Source: Dallia pectoralis (lineage: Eukaryota; Chordata; Actinopteri; Esociformes; Umbridae). From it: DNA of 64,000 bases. Below, piece by piece: positions 34,682 to 47,268 of the stretch. The position numbers and the translations under genes are program-made. Below the pieces are notes generated by a model. That model was not told the origin of the DNA. It searched no databases and worked only from the letters and a program-made list of their open reading frames with translations. The stretch lies in the NCBI GenBank assembly GCA_029465975.1, contig CM055745.1, positions 16,479,616 through 16,543,615 of the forward strand, in the 5' to 3' direction. Each line of letters begins with the position of its first letter. Position 1 is the first letter of the stretch.

Positions 34682-34962
34682 TGGTGTGTGAGAACGGTCA
34701 AATAGGAAAAATCACGCATGTAATTTCAGAGTGAAGACGTAGAATAGACCCTATACTTAAAATCACAATTTTTTTTTCCTTGGACAACCAACCAATCACA
34801 GTTTTCAAAGATTGTGTCATACATAGCAACTGGCTCCTCAACAAGATAAAAGTTTTTGTCTTTTCCTTGCTCAGAGTTGCTCTCAGATCGGTCCCGAATC
34901 GCTCTTAAGCTAAGATAAGAATTTTCTGAGAGGCTTCTTAGATTCTTTATGAATACGGGCCC
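33620..34962 (+). mobile_element. Harbinger-type element, internally decayed
   Basis: The ends are GGGCCCGTTATCATAAAGAA and TTCTTTATGAATACGGGCCC, near-perfect inverted repeats. Near 33853 a frame reads MAERRRGRRNVLQTIDD, a stop, then RRYRLDRAGIMFVTDL and IRDVLTSDTAQ, resembling the N-terminus of fish Harbinger transposases. The remainder of the transposase is missing and replaced by AT-rich sequence including a (TA)n run at about 34378 and (TG)n at 34612-34690. Confidence 0.8.
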
Positions 34963-36347
34963 ATATCTTTTACCAAAACCAAATCATTTGTGGAATCACT
35001 GCCACCAAACTCTTCCTTTAGTTGCTCAGTCTTACGCGTGCCTATGGAATTGGTCTTGTGGACCTGACATTAGATGAGGTCATGCCAAATCATCCCCAAT
35101 AGGTTTAGGAATGGCTACTGTCTGGGTCATACCAACACATGAATGTAATGTGTCCAGACATTCATATATCATACCTGTATGTATTTGTGTGGACTCCAGC
35201 ATTGTGGCTTGACCCAGGAGCACTTTAGATTTATCACCTGATCCAGAATATTATTTGTGCTTCACTCTGTACGACATACTATGGTGAAGGAAACTTCTAG
35301 CACACTAAACAGAGTTCAGTGAAAGGGTTTAGTGGCTGTTATTGGTTTTGGCCATGTAAGGGTTAAATCACAGACCATTGACTTTTAATTTGATCCAGAA
35401 GCTTCCCCCCCTGACAAAAGGTAGCAGTTTTATTGTTCATAGTCCCCTGTATTCTACAGGGATCAAATGTACGTGTGTTTTCAGTATAGTCAATAACTAG
35501 CAGTCTTGATGCTGTACACAGTTATTGGTTGCATTTACATTTCATTGTGTCCATTGAAAATCAACGGCTAGTCTCCTAGTGTAATTCGGTTTAAATTTAC
35601 AAACTTGGCACATCTCACCATTAAAAATAACGGCATTTGGGGAATTATATTTTATTCCTCTATTCATGTGGTTGTGTCTAGAAACATATTTTACAGCACA
35701 ATTTCTTCAAAATGACCATATGTGGTTTCACATTTAACTCTTATTAGGCACAAAGTCATCAGAATATGCAAATGCTTCGAAAACATTGTCACAATTTTTG
35801 GTCCATCCGTGTTATAAATTATAACAATATGTTCAACTGTTTCACAGTGACTATTTGTCCACACACTTTTGCTTCACAAACTAAGACTGACTGTACAAAG
35901 ACTGCTGCTATGAAGTTGTTCATCCAATGTAGGTTAGATGAAAAGGCATTTATCTCATAGGAGTTACACAAGTTCAACTTGGAGTACAGAGCCATACCAA
36001 ACTAATTGGTGTCACTGTCCTAAGCACCTTTGCACCTCACTGAATAAAGCGAGTCCTTCGAAGATTTGCTAGTGCCATCTTGGTAAAATGGTTTGAGGAT
36101 TTTAATCACCAGTACATTACTAGTCACTTGAATTAACAAAGGCCAGATTTGAGTTGTATAACATAACTGGTTAATTATTTACATATGATACATTAACTCT
36201 GATCAATACTAATCAAAGAGAAATCATTGGGAGACAGTTTCAAAATGAAAATTCCAGCATTTGTGGCACTCAATCTGTCTTGTACAATGAACATTTGGTC
36301 TGTAGCTTTGGTTTGTTTAGGGAATCAAAGTGATATTGCCCAGTGGC
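34963..36347. other. Intergenic region and probable 3' UTR of the SV2-like gene
   Basis: It lies between the tail-to-tail ends of cpeb1 and the SV2-like gene. No coding potential is recognised. A minus-strand AATAAA is present at 35651-35656 and could end the SV2-like transcript. The rest is AT-rich and unique. Confidence 0.4.
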
Positions 36348-39300
36348 TCAAGTAAGCTCAGTCTGTCTGGTGTGAGGAAGGCACAGGGCGGTGATGCCCC
36401 CTGTGAACAGCAGGGCAGACACCAGCAAAACTGGAATCACACAGTTTGTATCCACCAACTGGCCAAAGACTATATTACCCATGATGGCTGCCAGTCTGCC
36501 TACTCCTGTGAAAAAGCCCAGAGCAGAGGACCTAAAAGAACAAGTAAAAGAGAAAAACACACCACGTTACATTTGGAATATCAGTAGGATTACAATCCAT
36601 CTAGAATATCAGTAGGATTACAATCCATCTAGAATATCAGTAGGATTACAATCCATCTAGAATATCAGTAGGATTACAATCCATCTAGAATATCAGTAGG
36701 ATTACAATCCATCTGGAATATCAGTGGGATTACAATCCATCTGGAATATCAGTGGGATTACAATCCATCTGGAATATCAGTGGGATTACAATCCATCTGG
36801 AATATCAGTAGGATTACAATCCATCTGGAATATCAGTGGGATTACAATACATCTGGAATATCAGTGGGATTACAATACATCTGGAATATCAGTGGGATTA
36901 CAATACATCTGGAATATCAGTGGGATTACAATACATCTGGAATATCAGTGGGATTACAATCCATCTGGAATATCAGTAGGATTACTATCCATCTGGAATA
37001 TCAGTAGGATTACAATCCATCTGTAATATCGGTAGGATTACAATCCATCTGGAATATCGGTGGGATTACAATCCATCTAGAATATCAGTAGGACTACAAT
37101 CCATCTGGAATATCATTAGGATTACAATACATCTGGAATATCAGTAGGATTACAATACATCTGGAATATCAGTGGGATTACAATCCATCTGTAATATCAG
37201 TGGGATTACAATACATTTGTAATATCAGTGGGATTACAATCCATCTGGAATATCAGTGGGATTACAATCCATCTGGAATATCAGTGGGATTACAATACAC
37301 CTGGAATATCAGTGGGATTACAATCCATTTGGAATATCAGTGGGGAATCAGACAATTAAATGCATGACATTATACATTTCAGTCATATTTTAGACACTCT
37401 TTTTGGGAACAACGTACAGTTATAAATGAATCACTTTTTGTTCTGGTCTCCTGGACCCACAGCCCTGCCATTGTTACGCCAGTTAAAAGAGATACCTCTA
37501 ATATTGATACCCCCAACAGCCAGTACCCCCAACAGCCAGTACCCCCAACAGCCAGTACCCCCAACAGCGGTTACCTCCAACAGCGAGTACCCCCAACAGC
37601 GGTTACCTCCAACAGCGATTACCTCCAACAGCGAGTACCTCCAACAGCGAGTACCTCCAACAGCGAGTACCTCCAACAGCCAGTACCTCCAACAGCCAGT
37701 ACCTCCAATCTGCGAGTACCTCCAATCTGCGAGTACCTCCAACAGCGAGTACCTCCAATCTGCGAGTACCTCCAACAGCGAGTAACTCCAATCTGCGAGT
37801 AACTCCAATCTGCGAGTAACTCCAATCTGCGAGTAATCTCTAATATGTGTTTTCACAGAAGTGACTGGTTTGGGTTTGCAATCTATGCACGTTTAAAATC
37901 ATCACATCGCCCGTCACAGGAACGAGCAAGAAACAGCAAACAGATCTGGGATCAGGCTGTCATGTTACCTCAGAGGGGTGGGGTACAGATTACCTGAGAG
38001 GGGTGGGGTGGGGTACAGATACCTGAGGGGGTGGGGTACAGCTAACCTGAGGGGGTGGGGTACAGGTTACCTGAGGGGGGTGGGGTACAGGTTACCTGAG
38101 GGGGTGGGGTACAGGTTACCTGAGGGGGGTGGGGTACAGGTTACCTGAGGGGGGTGGGGTACAGGTTACCTGAGGGGGGTGGGGTACAGGTTACCTGAGG
38201 GGGTGGGGTACAGCTCAGTGCCCAGCACGTCCAAGGCGTTCCAGGCCACCACAGATACTCCGCTGAACACACATGAGATGAGCACACTCTGGGCTTTGGT
38301 CTTGGCCTCGTAGATGAGGAACACACTAACGGAGGACAAAAGCAGGCTGCAGCCTGGAATAGAAAGAGCAGCCGCTCTACATTACTGGAATAGACAGAGT
38401 AGCCGCTCTACATTACTGAAATAGACAGAGCAGCCGCTCTACATTACTGAAATAGACATAGTAGCAGCTCTACATTACTGGAATAGACAGAGCAGCCGCT
38501 CTACATTACTGAAATAGACAGAGTAGCAGCTCTACATTACTGAAATAGACAGAGCAGTCGCTCTACATTACTGAAATAGACAGAGTAGCAGCTCTACATT
38601 ACTGAAATAGACAGAGTAGCAGCTCTACATTACTGAAATAGACAGAGCAGCCGCTCTACATTACTGAAATAGACAGAGCAGCCGTTCTACATTACTGGAA
38701 TAGACAGAGCAGCCGTTCTACATTACTGGAATAGACAGAGCAGCCGTTCTACATTACTGGAATAGACAGAGCAGCCGCTCTACATTACTGAAATAGACAG
38801 GGCAGCAGCTCTACATTACTGAAATAGATAGAGCAGCCGCTCTACATTACTGAAATAGACAGAGTAGCCGCTCTACATTACTGGAATAGACAGAGCAGCA
38901 GCTCTACATTACTGGAATAGACAGAGTAGCAGCTCTACATTACTGAAATAGACAGGGGTAGCCGCTCTACATTACTGAAATAGACAGAGTAGCCGCTCTA
39001 CATTACTGGAATAGACAGCGCAGCCGCTCTACATTACTGGAATAGACAGCGCAGCCGCTCTACATTACTGAAATAGAGCAGCCGCTCTACATTACTGGAA
39101 TAGACAGAGTAGCAGCTCTACATTACTGAAATAGACAGAGTAGCCGCTCTACATTACTGGAATAGACAGCACAGCCGCTCTACATTACTGAAATAGACAG
39201 CACAGCCGCTCTACATTACTGAAATAGAGCAGCCGCTCTACATTACTGGAATAGACAGAGTAGCCGCTCTACATTAGGAACTGAAAAATAGCATGTACAT

Positions 39301-42300
39301 TATTATTCACAGCCTTTGCTCAATACTTGAAGAAAATATGTTGAAGCACCTTTGGCAGAAAATACAGTCTCAGGTCTTTTTGAGTATGATGATACAAGCT
39401 TTTTCCGCAGTTTCACCTACTCTTTAATTTAATCAATTTTGACATAACGCTTCAAAATAACAAAATGTGGAAAAAGTAAAGCGCCGTGAACACTTTCCAG
39501 ATGCACTGTACATATACTGTATATAACCATATATCACAATATCCCCATCCTTCATAACCTACACATTTGTATTTGTCCCCACCTCAAATAAATGTCAACT
39601 CACAGAGCAGAGCCTTTCCACCAATGACATCCATCAGGAGAATGGTGAAGATGTTCCCTGGTAGGTTGGAAGCTGCCGTTATGAAGCCCTCCATGTAAAC
39701 TGCCAAAATAAGCCCCGCCCCACACACAAACTAAGTTATCAATTAATAAATCATTTTTACATAGAATACTGCATAACTACTGTTTACATAATGACGTTTG
39801 TGTTTGTTAGAGCACTTTGTGTATTGTAAAAAGTTTATTGTAAAAAGGGCTTTATAAAATACATTTGATTGATTGACATAACTGTTGTCACCTGTGTTTG
39901 GCAGGAGGGAGGGACTATTGAGAAGACATTGCTAGTGTGGCTGGTACGCACCTGCTGTTTTCACTGGGTAGCAGCTTTGGTTGTCCTGGGTTTGTGAGCG
40001 AGATGCATTGGCGTTGGTACAGGGTGAGCCACCATCTTCTGCTCTCTTGAAAAGCTCTGGGAACCACATCCACAACCCGTAGTATCTACACACACGCATG
40101 CACACGCACATGCACACACCCACCAAAACACAGAAACAGGGTTTTTAACGGAGGGATACTGGTCATTTAGAAACAGAAACGTGCAGTAGTCAAGGCACAA
40201 GACCATGTAGAGCACTAACATCAACTGTAAGTGTAACTCTTCTATTAGACTGTATATTATTATGATGACACTGTCATCCAAAAAACTGTTGAAACAAACT
40301 ATTAACTAAACCTTCGCTCATTCCACACAGATAAAACCTTTACGTTCCTGTTTCATCTGTACATAATGCTATCGAGAAGTGTAACAGCTACCGTTGCTAA
40401 CTTCCCAGGACGCAGAGCCACAAAAGTGAAAGATTGCGAAGAAGGATTGTTATTTTTGGTGGCACGCGAGAGCTAACAAAGCACATAGTCTGAAAATAAA
40501 AGTAGATGCGCCTATACAGTTTGTGTAATGTGGGTTTCTAAACCAGATAAATTAAAGGGATTTAACTAATAATAACACAGATCAATGTACCTACATATAT
40601 TTAAGTATGTTTATGTAAATGCATGTATTGCTCAGCGGTGCACTGGGTCCTCCCACTCCTCTTTCTATTCTAATTAGAGCCAGTTTGCATGGTTGTGTAC
40701 AGTCACAGTGAGTAGTACACAGTGTTGTACAAGATATTTAGATTATTGGCAGTGTATCGCATGTAATAGTCTTTAGTTCTCAGAACAAGAATAGACTGGA
40801 AAGACGCAGAAGAACATCTCTGGGGATTTTGAGCCTATGACCAAACCCGCAATTGCGGATGCTCCAAATACTCAACGAGACTAAAAAGGTGTTATTGCTT
40901 TTTTTGACAGGCACAGCAGTTTTCAGCTGTCCAAACATAATTGCCAAAGGGTTTTCTAATGATCAGATATCCTCTTAAAAAAAACGTAATTAACACAACA
41001 TGCCATTGTAACACAGGGCAGATGTTTGCTGATAATGGCCATATGTATGACTACATAGATATTCCATTAAGTCAGCCATGTCCAGCTACAACAGTCATTT
41101 ACAACGTTAACAATGTCTACACTATTTCAAAAAGTTTCTTTCAAAAACATGGACATTTGTCAGTGACCCCATACTTTTGTCCCCCATAAATTCTATAGAT
41201 TGGCCTACCCAAATGAGATGCAGTAGAATACGACGACCAGACATGAACTTCTAGATGCCAACTCTCCAACAAACAGCTTTCTTATTGGTGCCAGGCCCTG
41301 CAACACAACAAACAGCTGTGAACCTAAAAGCTAAACATGTCTGACACAATCAGGCCAACAGTATAAAGAAATCAAATAAACACTTGAGCAAATTATTAAC
41401 ATTTATACTCTAGATTAGAGGTTGTGTTGTGGCAGGAACCTGTGTATATTAATCCTTGATTTCTCAATCTGAAAACATTTAAATATTGGCCTGTGCCTGT
41501 TTGAGGACATTCCAAATTGTTTCGGTTGTCTGCACAAAATGCAAGAGGCAAAACTCCCAACCAAATTCTTAGTTATAGGTTCTGGACAAAACAATGCTGG
41601 GGAAACTAAACACAAATAAAATGGAGCTGATGAAAAATAAATAAGAACAACATAACAAAGTGTCAATAACAACAGCATTGGTCAGCATTCATTGGCTATT
41701 CGTCCACCTCCAAAGAGTTACCCGTTTAATGAGGTAGAACGACCGCTGAGTAAATGTTCCACAACTCCTAGTCTTCCTCTCAGTCTTCTTAGAAGAGACG
41801 TTTAGCCCAGTCACCTGGAAACAATACGTTGACTTCATGATCATTTAGTCATTTTGCTGACACTTTAATCCAGAGCAAGTTAAATACATTTATGATTACA
41901 TTCATACAATTTATTTATACTAAACTGGTAAAACCAACTAGAAGCTTGGAATGATTAGGTGGCCATAATGGCAGATTGTAAATTTCACCTGGACACTGGT
42001 TAATAACACCCATAATGTGACCATAATCTACCCATAATGTGACCATAATGTAACCATAATCTACCCATAATGTGACCATAATGTAACCATAATGTAACCA
42101 TAATGTAACCATAATCTACCCATAATGTAACCATAATCTACCTATAATCTACCCATAATGTAACCATAATCTACCCATAATGTAACCATAATCTACCCAT
42201 AATGTAACCATAATCTACCCATAATGTAACCATAATGTAACCATAATCTACCCATAATGTGACCATAATGTAACCATAATCTACCCATAATGTAACCATA

Positions 42301-45300
42301 ATCTACCCATAATGTAACCATAATCTACCCATAATGTAACCATAATCTACCCATAATGTAACCATAATGTGACCATAATGTAACCATAATCTACCCATAA
42401 TCTACCCATAATGTGACCATAATGTAACCATAATCTACCCATAATGTAACCATAAATGCCATGGGATCTTTAGTTACCAAAAAGGGTCAAGACACCAGTC
42501 TAACATCCCCTCATAATGACAATAACCTAGACAGCTGACTGGTTTGGACTTTGTTTAACTGTTTAACTGACTAGCTGGCCCTTAGCTGGCCCATATTAAC
42601 CATCACTTATCCTCGCTGATTACTGTCATCAATAATAGTTTAAACAAATATAGAAATAGTATTATTATTATTATAGCTCATACTGATCAACTACGGTAAT
42701 CATAAGCATTGACAGTTTATTTAAAACATAATATCTGTAAGTTTCTTTATTAACTCGAAATTACATTGACATTTTTACTGAAACTTACTAACAATAGTTT
42801 CTAATATTAATTAATAATAAAAAATTGTTTACCCCTCTAAATCACCTGGCATATTTTGTTTAATGTATCTCGTAATGGTGTTTGTGCCGTAATTAAAGAA
42901 AACAACCTGCTTAACACAATTATTTCTGTTGATATTAAACAGGCTACAGTACCTACCGCAAAGGTTTTGCGACTGCCTCTGTTGTTTACAGCAAACATCC
43001 TCCTGAAGACAAGCAGGGCTTCGGTCTCACGGCCGGCCTAGTCAAGAAAGATAATGCAATAAAAATAGTACTCCACTTGGGTAAATTAAAAATAATAATA
43101 CAAATGTTCTGAATAATGTTGCAGAACACTACGTTCTTGTGTATTTTTAACACTTTGCGGTACAAACACTGGAGTACCTCCATTAGGAACCGGGGACTTT
43201 CAGGCATGGCCACCTGGAAGATGAGTGCCGAGGTGAGGCTGGGAACAGAGCAGAACATCACAAACCATCTCCAGCTCTGGATGTCCAGTCCGCCCAGACG
43301 AAAGTGGAGCCAGGTCTGGGGAATGACCAGCCACGCCAGGCCTGAAGGCAAACGCCCTGATGTTAATTCACATGACATACAGTGACTAACCATACAGGGG
43401 TGTAGGGGGGTATGTGGGTTCTCTGAGACCTGCAGGTCCCCCTGTCAAAGCTTCAGCACTCCCTGACAACATTGGAAAATGTCCTTTCCTTGTTTTTTTT
43501 ACTGCCATCCACGCATGCACTTAGTTTGTCTGTCCGTGGGCAGGACGCGTGGAACTACTGCTGATGGGCACATATTGGTGCCCGCTGGTATAACGGGAAG
43601 AACTACTACATACTACATATTGGTGCCCGCTGGTATAACGGGCAGAACTACTACATACTACATATTGGTGCCCGCTGGTATAACGGGCAGAACTACTACA
43701 TACTACATATTGGTGCCCGCTGGTATAACGGGCAGAACTACTACATACTACATATTGGTGCCCGCTGGTATAACGGGCAGAACTACTACATACTACATAT
43801 TGGTGCCCGCTGGTATAACGGGCAGAACTACTACCAACGAATGTTCTACGTTGTTCTACATTTGATCATCATCATCTTCGCCCATGATCAGAAGATCTTT
43901 CCACAGTTCTTCCTCGTTGCCGCACCTCCTCTACGTCGTCGCCCTTCACTGGAGCATATGATACGAGTAACAGTATCATCCTTCACTGGAGCATATGATA
44001 CGAGGAACAGTATCATCCTTCACTGGAGCATATAATACGAGGAACAATATCATCCTTTACTGGAGCATATAATACGAGTAACAGTATCATCCTTCACTGG
44101 AGCATATAATACGAGTAACAGTATCATCCTTCACTGGAGCATATAATACCAGTAACAGTATCATCCTTCACTGGAGCATATAATACGAGGAACAGTATCA
44201 TCCTTCACTGGAGCATATGATACAAGTAACAGTATCATCCTTGACTGGAGCATATGATACGAGTAACAATATAATCCTTCACTGGAGCATATGATACGAG
44301 GAACAGTATCATCCTTCACTGGAGCATATGATACGAGTAACAGCATAATCCTTCACTGGAGCATACGAGTAACAGCATAAACCTTCACTGGAGCATACGA
44401 GTAACAGCATAAACCTTCACTGGAGCATACGAGTAACAGCATAAACCTTCACTGGAGCATACGAGTAACAGCATAAACCTTCACTGGAGCATACGAGTAA
44501 CAGCATAAACCTTCACTGGAGCATACGAGTAACAGCATAAACCTTCACTGGAGCATACGAGTAACAGCATAAACCTTCACTGGAGCATACGAGTAACAGC
44601 ATAAACCTTCACTGGAGCATACGAGTAACAGCATAAACCTTCACTGGAGCATACGAGTAACAGTATAATTCTTCACTGGATCATATGATACGAGGAACAG
44701 TATCATCCTTCACTGGAGCATACGATACGAGTAACAGCATAATCTTAATGTGTTAGATACAAACCCTTGGTACACATGTTCCCTACGCACCTGCAGCCAG
44801 TATGTTTCCTGCCATCCAGAAGGTGGCTAACGCACTAATCATTGCCCCTCTCTTCAGGCGGGGCTGGAACTCCGAAAAGTAGGAGAAGATCACTGGGATA
44901 GAACCCCCCACCCTGGAGAAGACAAATGTAAAAGTATGTTTGGTGTACAAAACCACTTATTTTATGCTTTTATTGACAGTGGAAATAAAGTAGAGTGGAT
45001 TTTTGTTTAGAGTAGAGAAAATACTTGAATGTCAATAGTAGTCTTCTAAATAGACATCAATAGGTTAACAACTGACCAGAGTCTATTTCCATAACAACTG
45101 TGTGTTAAATACTTATTAGTTTGTCCCTAACCAACAGATAATTATATGCCCATTACGTGAATTAAGGTAGAGCTTGAACTTAATACTGGCACCCATCTTG
45201 TTCAATTGAATCCAATGAGAATAAAACTGACACTGTGAAAGTAAAAACCCTTTAAAGAAAATGAGTCTGTGTTTGTGTGCACGTGCACGCTAATGCTACA

Positions 45301-47268
45301 GCTAAGCTATTACTTAATGAGATGTGATTGCATAATATTTCTTACCCTATGCCACTAATAAAGCGTAGTATCAGGAAGAGCCAGAACCAGGGGGCGAAGC
45401 TGGCCAGCAACCCGAACACTCCGTTTACGGTGAGGGACATCACCAAGACGTTCTGGCGCCCCCTCTGGTCAGCCAGGTAACCCCATATATACCCACCGAT
45501 CATCATTCCTATTCAAACAAACAAGCAACAACTTCTTACACCCAATGTTGCAACACAAACCACAAACTTGGCATGAAAAATGTCTTAACTTGTGACAAAT
45601 GACAATATTATGTCTAAACTTCCATGTAAATTGAATGACAGGGCAGTCCATAAATAATTGGATGGTGACACAAGTTTTGTTGTTCTGGCTCTGTACTCCA
45701 GGAGTTTGGATGTGACATTATACAAGACAATAGACTGTCAGCTTCCATTCAAGTGTATTTTCATCAAATGAACCACTCAGAAATAACTGCATGTTTTGTA
45801 CATAGTCGCCCCATTTTAGACTACCAAAAGTATTTGGAGAATTGCATTAAAAACTGTCTGGTATTACTGCTATTAGACCTGTGTGTGAGTTTGTCATTAG
45901 TGCACAGACAAGAGAGCTGTCAATGTCAATTATCTGGATTGTAGTAGAGTTATGGAAGAAGGTTTCATGAACAGATAAGACAAATATTAACAGAGGGGGG
46001 TGTTGTTTTTTGGGCAAGTATGACTGCCATTGAAACGGACTCACTTATCGTCACTGATAACGTAACTGCTGACAGCAGCGTTAGGATGCATGTAGTTTGT
46101 CTGCTCTGCTACAACCAAAACTCATTGAGCTGGGCACTTTATACAAAATGCACCAGTATAATGACCCGAACCAGGGAGACGGCTGCAGTGCTGGACTGAT
46201 CGTCAGGTGGAAAGATAGCCAATGTTTGCTGATGTTTATAGATCACAGATTTCAGACGGTCATCTAATGCGAAGGATTTGCAACCAAATGCAAAATGAGA
46301 CGACTCATTTATAGGTGATGATAATTTGTCCAATTCGTTTTGGTTCACTGAAACTAGATGAAGGTGACAGATTAGTTCAATGTGCTGGATTATAGCGAGG
46401 ACACCACAACACATATGAACGGCAGTGTACTAAATATCTACTCATGAACGGGGGACGTTTTTACCGAGGAAAAGACTTGCCGTCAGAAAGCCCATGTCCG
46501 AGGAGCTGAGCTGAAGGTCACAGCGTGCTGTGGGCAGCAGAAAGGAAACACACAGGACCTCCACGGCGTCACTGGCGTTGGCCCATCCACACACCACCAG
46601 AAGCATCCCGTGGAACAGGCCGAAACCTAAAAGACATACAGGTTCCGGTACAGCATTCTGGCTCTACGATCCTGAAAGACACACTGCCTGTCACCACCCA
46701 TCTGTTGTCATCTACCTGCTTCATCAACAGCTTTCTCGTAACTGAAATGTGTGTTGGCACTTCTCTGAACATCATGGGCTTCATGTCCTCCGGCTCTCTC
46801 AAAAAGAATGACACCTGAAGGAAAAGACATATTAACATATAATATATTAAAATATTATTAACACATTATATATTAACAAACATTGGACACAAAAACACCT
46901 GATGGAGAATGACCCACCCTAATAATTATTGTATTTATATTGTTACATTATTTAAGTGGTCCTGTGTATTTTCCTGCAGCCTTAAAAATAAGACATTCCA
47001 GTCATTAAAAACTAGACATTGTCCTGACATTACTAAGCTGGTTAAACAAAACAATTAAATTGTTGTGCTGGACTACACAGTTTTGACTACTACAAAGCAA
47101 AATGATATTCGCCAAACAGCAAGGTCCAAATCTACATGCGACATATTATATTATGATATGTCACACACCTTCATCCGAGTCGAGAGTATCGAGCTCACAG
47201 TTTTTCGCGAGAAGCGGAGTTTGTGCCGCATCGTCTATGGACCTATCTAAAGGATATTGTCGCGACAT
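36348..47268 (-). CDS. SV2-family 12-TM transporter (synaptic vesicle glycoprotein 2-like), 13 coding exons
   Basis: Exons in gene order: 47268-47169, 46814-46716, 46626-46465, 45508-45346, 44912-44791, 43341-43178, 43037-42957, 41814-41722, 41297-41209, 40085-39952, 39699-39604, 38353-38170, 36531-36348. This gives 1671 nt, 556 aa, all GT-AG and in phase. SV2 hallmarks: FSYEKAVDEAGFGLFHG before TM1, GYLADQRGR (MFS motif A), VGGSIPVIFSYFSEF, MPESPRFLME, YYGLWMWFPEL, NLPGNIFTIL and SSALGFFTGVGRLAAIMGN. The luminal loop after TM7 is only about 45 residues, with sequons NAS and NQS, far shorter than in SV2A/B/C. It is therefore an SV2-like paralogue rather than a canonical SV2A-C. The substrate is unknown. 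Exon 12 uses the second of several repeated donors to stay in frame. Confidence 0.88.
36570..37345. repeat. 28-bp minisatellite in SV2-like intron 12
   Basis: About 27 copies of a unit GGAATATCAGTGGGATTACA plus ATCCATCT, with GTAGG/GTGGG and CCAT/ACAT variants. Confidence 0.97.
37505..37840. repeat. 16-18-bp minisatellite
   Basis: About 20 copies of CAGCCAGTACCCCCAA or CAGCGAGTACCTCCAA, with a later subset TCTGCGAGTACCTCCAA. It lies in the same intron as the 28-bp array. Confidence 0.95.
37966..38216 (-). repeat. 24/25-bp array copying the exon 12 splice donor of the SV2-like gene
   Basis: On the minus strand the unit is CTGTACCCCACCCCCCTCAG|GTAAC. The first part is the end of exon 12 (LYPTPL) and the rest is its donor. 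About ten donor copies occur; the two nearest the exon end at 38195 and 38170. The unit nearest the exon has five Cs where most others have six, which shifts the frame at the first donor. Confidence 0.93.
38170..38353 (-). CDS. SV2-like exon 12
   Basis: It encodes CSLLLSSVSVFLIYEAK, SVLISCVFSGVSVVAWNALD and LGTELYPTP, a late transmembrane pair. Ending at 38195 (first donor) would put exon 13 out of frame. Ending at 38170 (second donor) gives ELYPTPSGNLYPTPLR joined to SSALGFF, in frame with an eight-residue tandem insertion. A one-base assembly error in the homopolymer would be the alternative explanation. Confidence 0.8.
38354..39280. repeat. 31-bp array adjoining the exon 12 acceptor of the SV2-like gene
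   Basis: About 29 copies of GAAATAGACAGAGCAGCCGC plus TCTACATTACT. Read on the minus strand each unit ends TCTATTCCAG or TCTATTTCAG, the same acceptor-like sequence as the real exon 12 acceptor (TTCTATTCCAG at 38363-38354), but without copied exon sequence. Confidence 0.95.
39285..39508. mobile_element. Internally deleted Tc1-like element
   Basis: It contains ATTCACAGCCTTTGCTCAAT and AAGCACCTTTGGCAG, then jumps to the opposite terminus AAATGTGGAAAAAGTAAAGC and TTTCCAGATGCACTG, followed by TA at 39509-39510. It is the same family as the element at 12958. Confidence 0.8.
40086..41208. other. SV2-like intron 9
   Basis: Unique, AT-rich sequence with no gene, element or RNA that I can recognise. 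Confidence 0.5.
42005..42456. repeat. 11-bp-based minisatellite
   Basis: Alternating ATAATGTAACC, ATAATCTACCC and ATAATGTGACC modules in SV2-like intron 7. Confidence 0.95.
42457..42956. other. SV2-like intron 7, non-repetitive remainder
   Basis: AT-rich sequence. Nothing recognisable before the exon 7 donor at 42956. Confidence 0.5.
43567..43836. repeat. 45-bp minisatellite
   Basis: Six near-identical copies of CATATTGGTGCCCGCTGGTA, TAACGGGCAGAACTACTAC and ATACTA. The 45-nt period keeps a plus-strand frame open, which is a repeat artefact antisense to the gene. Confidence 0.95.
43944..44738. repeat. 32/37-bp minisatellite
   Basis: Units of CTTCACTGGAGCATATGATA plus CGAGTAACAGTATCATC on the left give way to shorter units CTTCACTGGAGCATACGAG plus TAACAGCATAAAC on the right. 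It ends about 50 nt from exon 5 of the SV2-like gene. Confidence 0.95.
45509..46464. other. SV2-like intron 3
   Basis: Unique sequence; no gene, tandem repeat or element recognised. Confidence 0.5.

Noticed and set aside
37379..37856. Frames with LEVLAVGGTRCWRYS repeats
   Set aside because: 16-18-bp minisatellite translation.
43479..43865. Plus-strand frame with VPAGITGRTTTYYIL repeats
   Set aside because: 45-bp repeat antisense to the SV2-like gene with no splice or family support.
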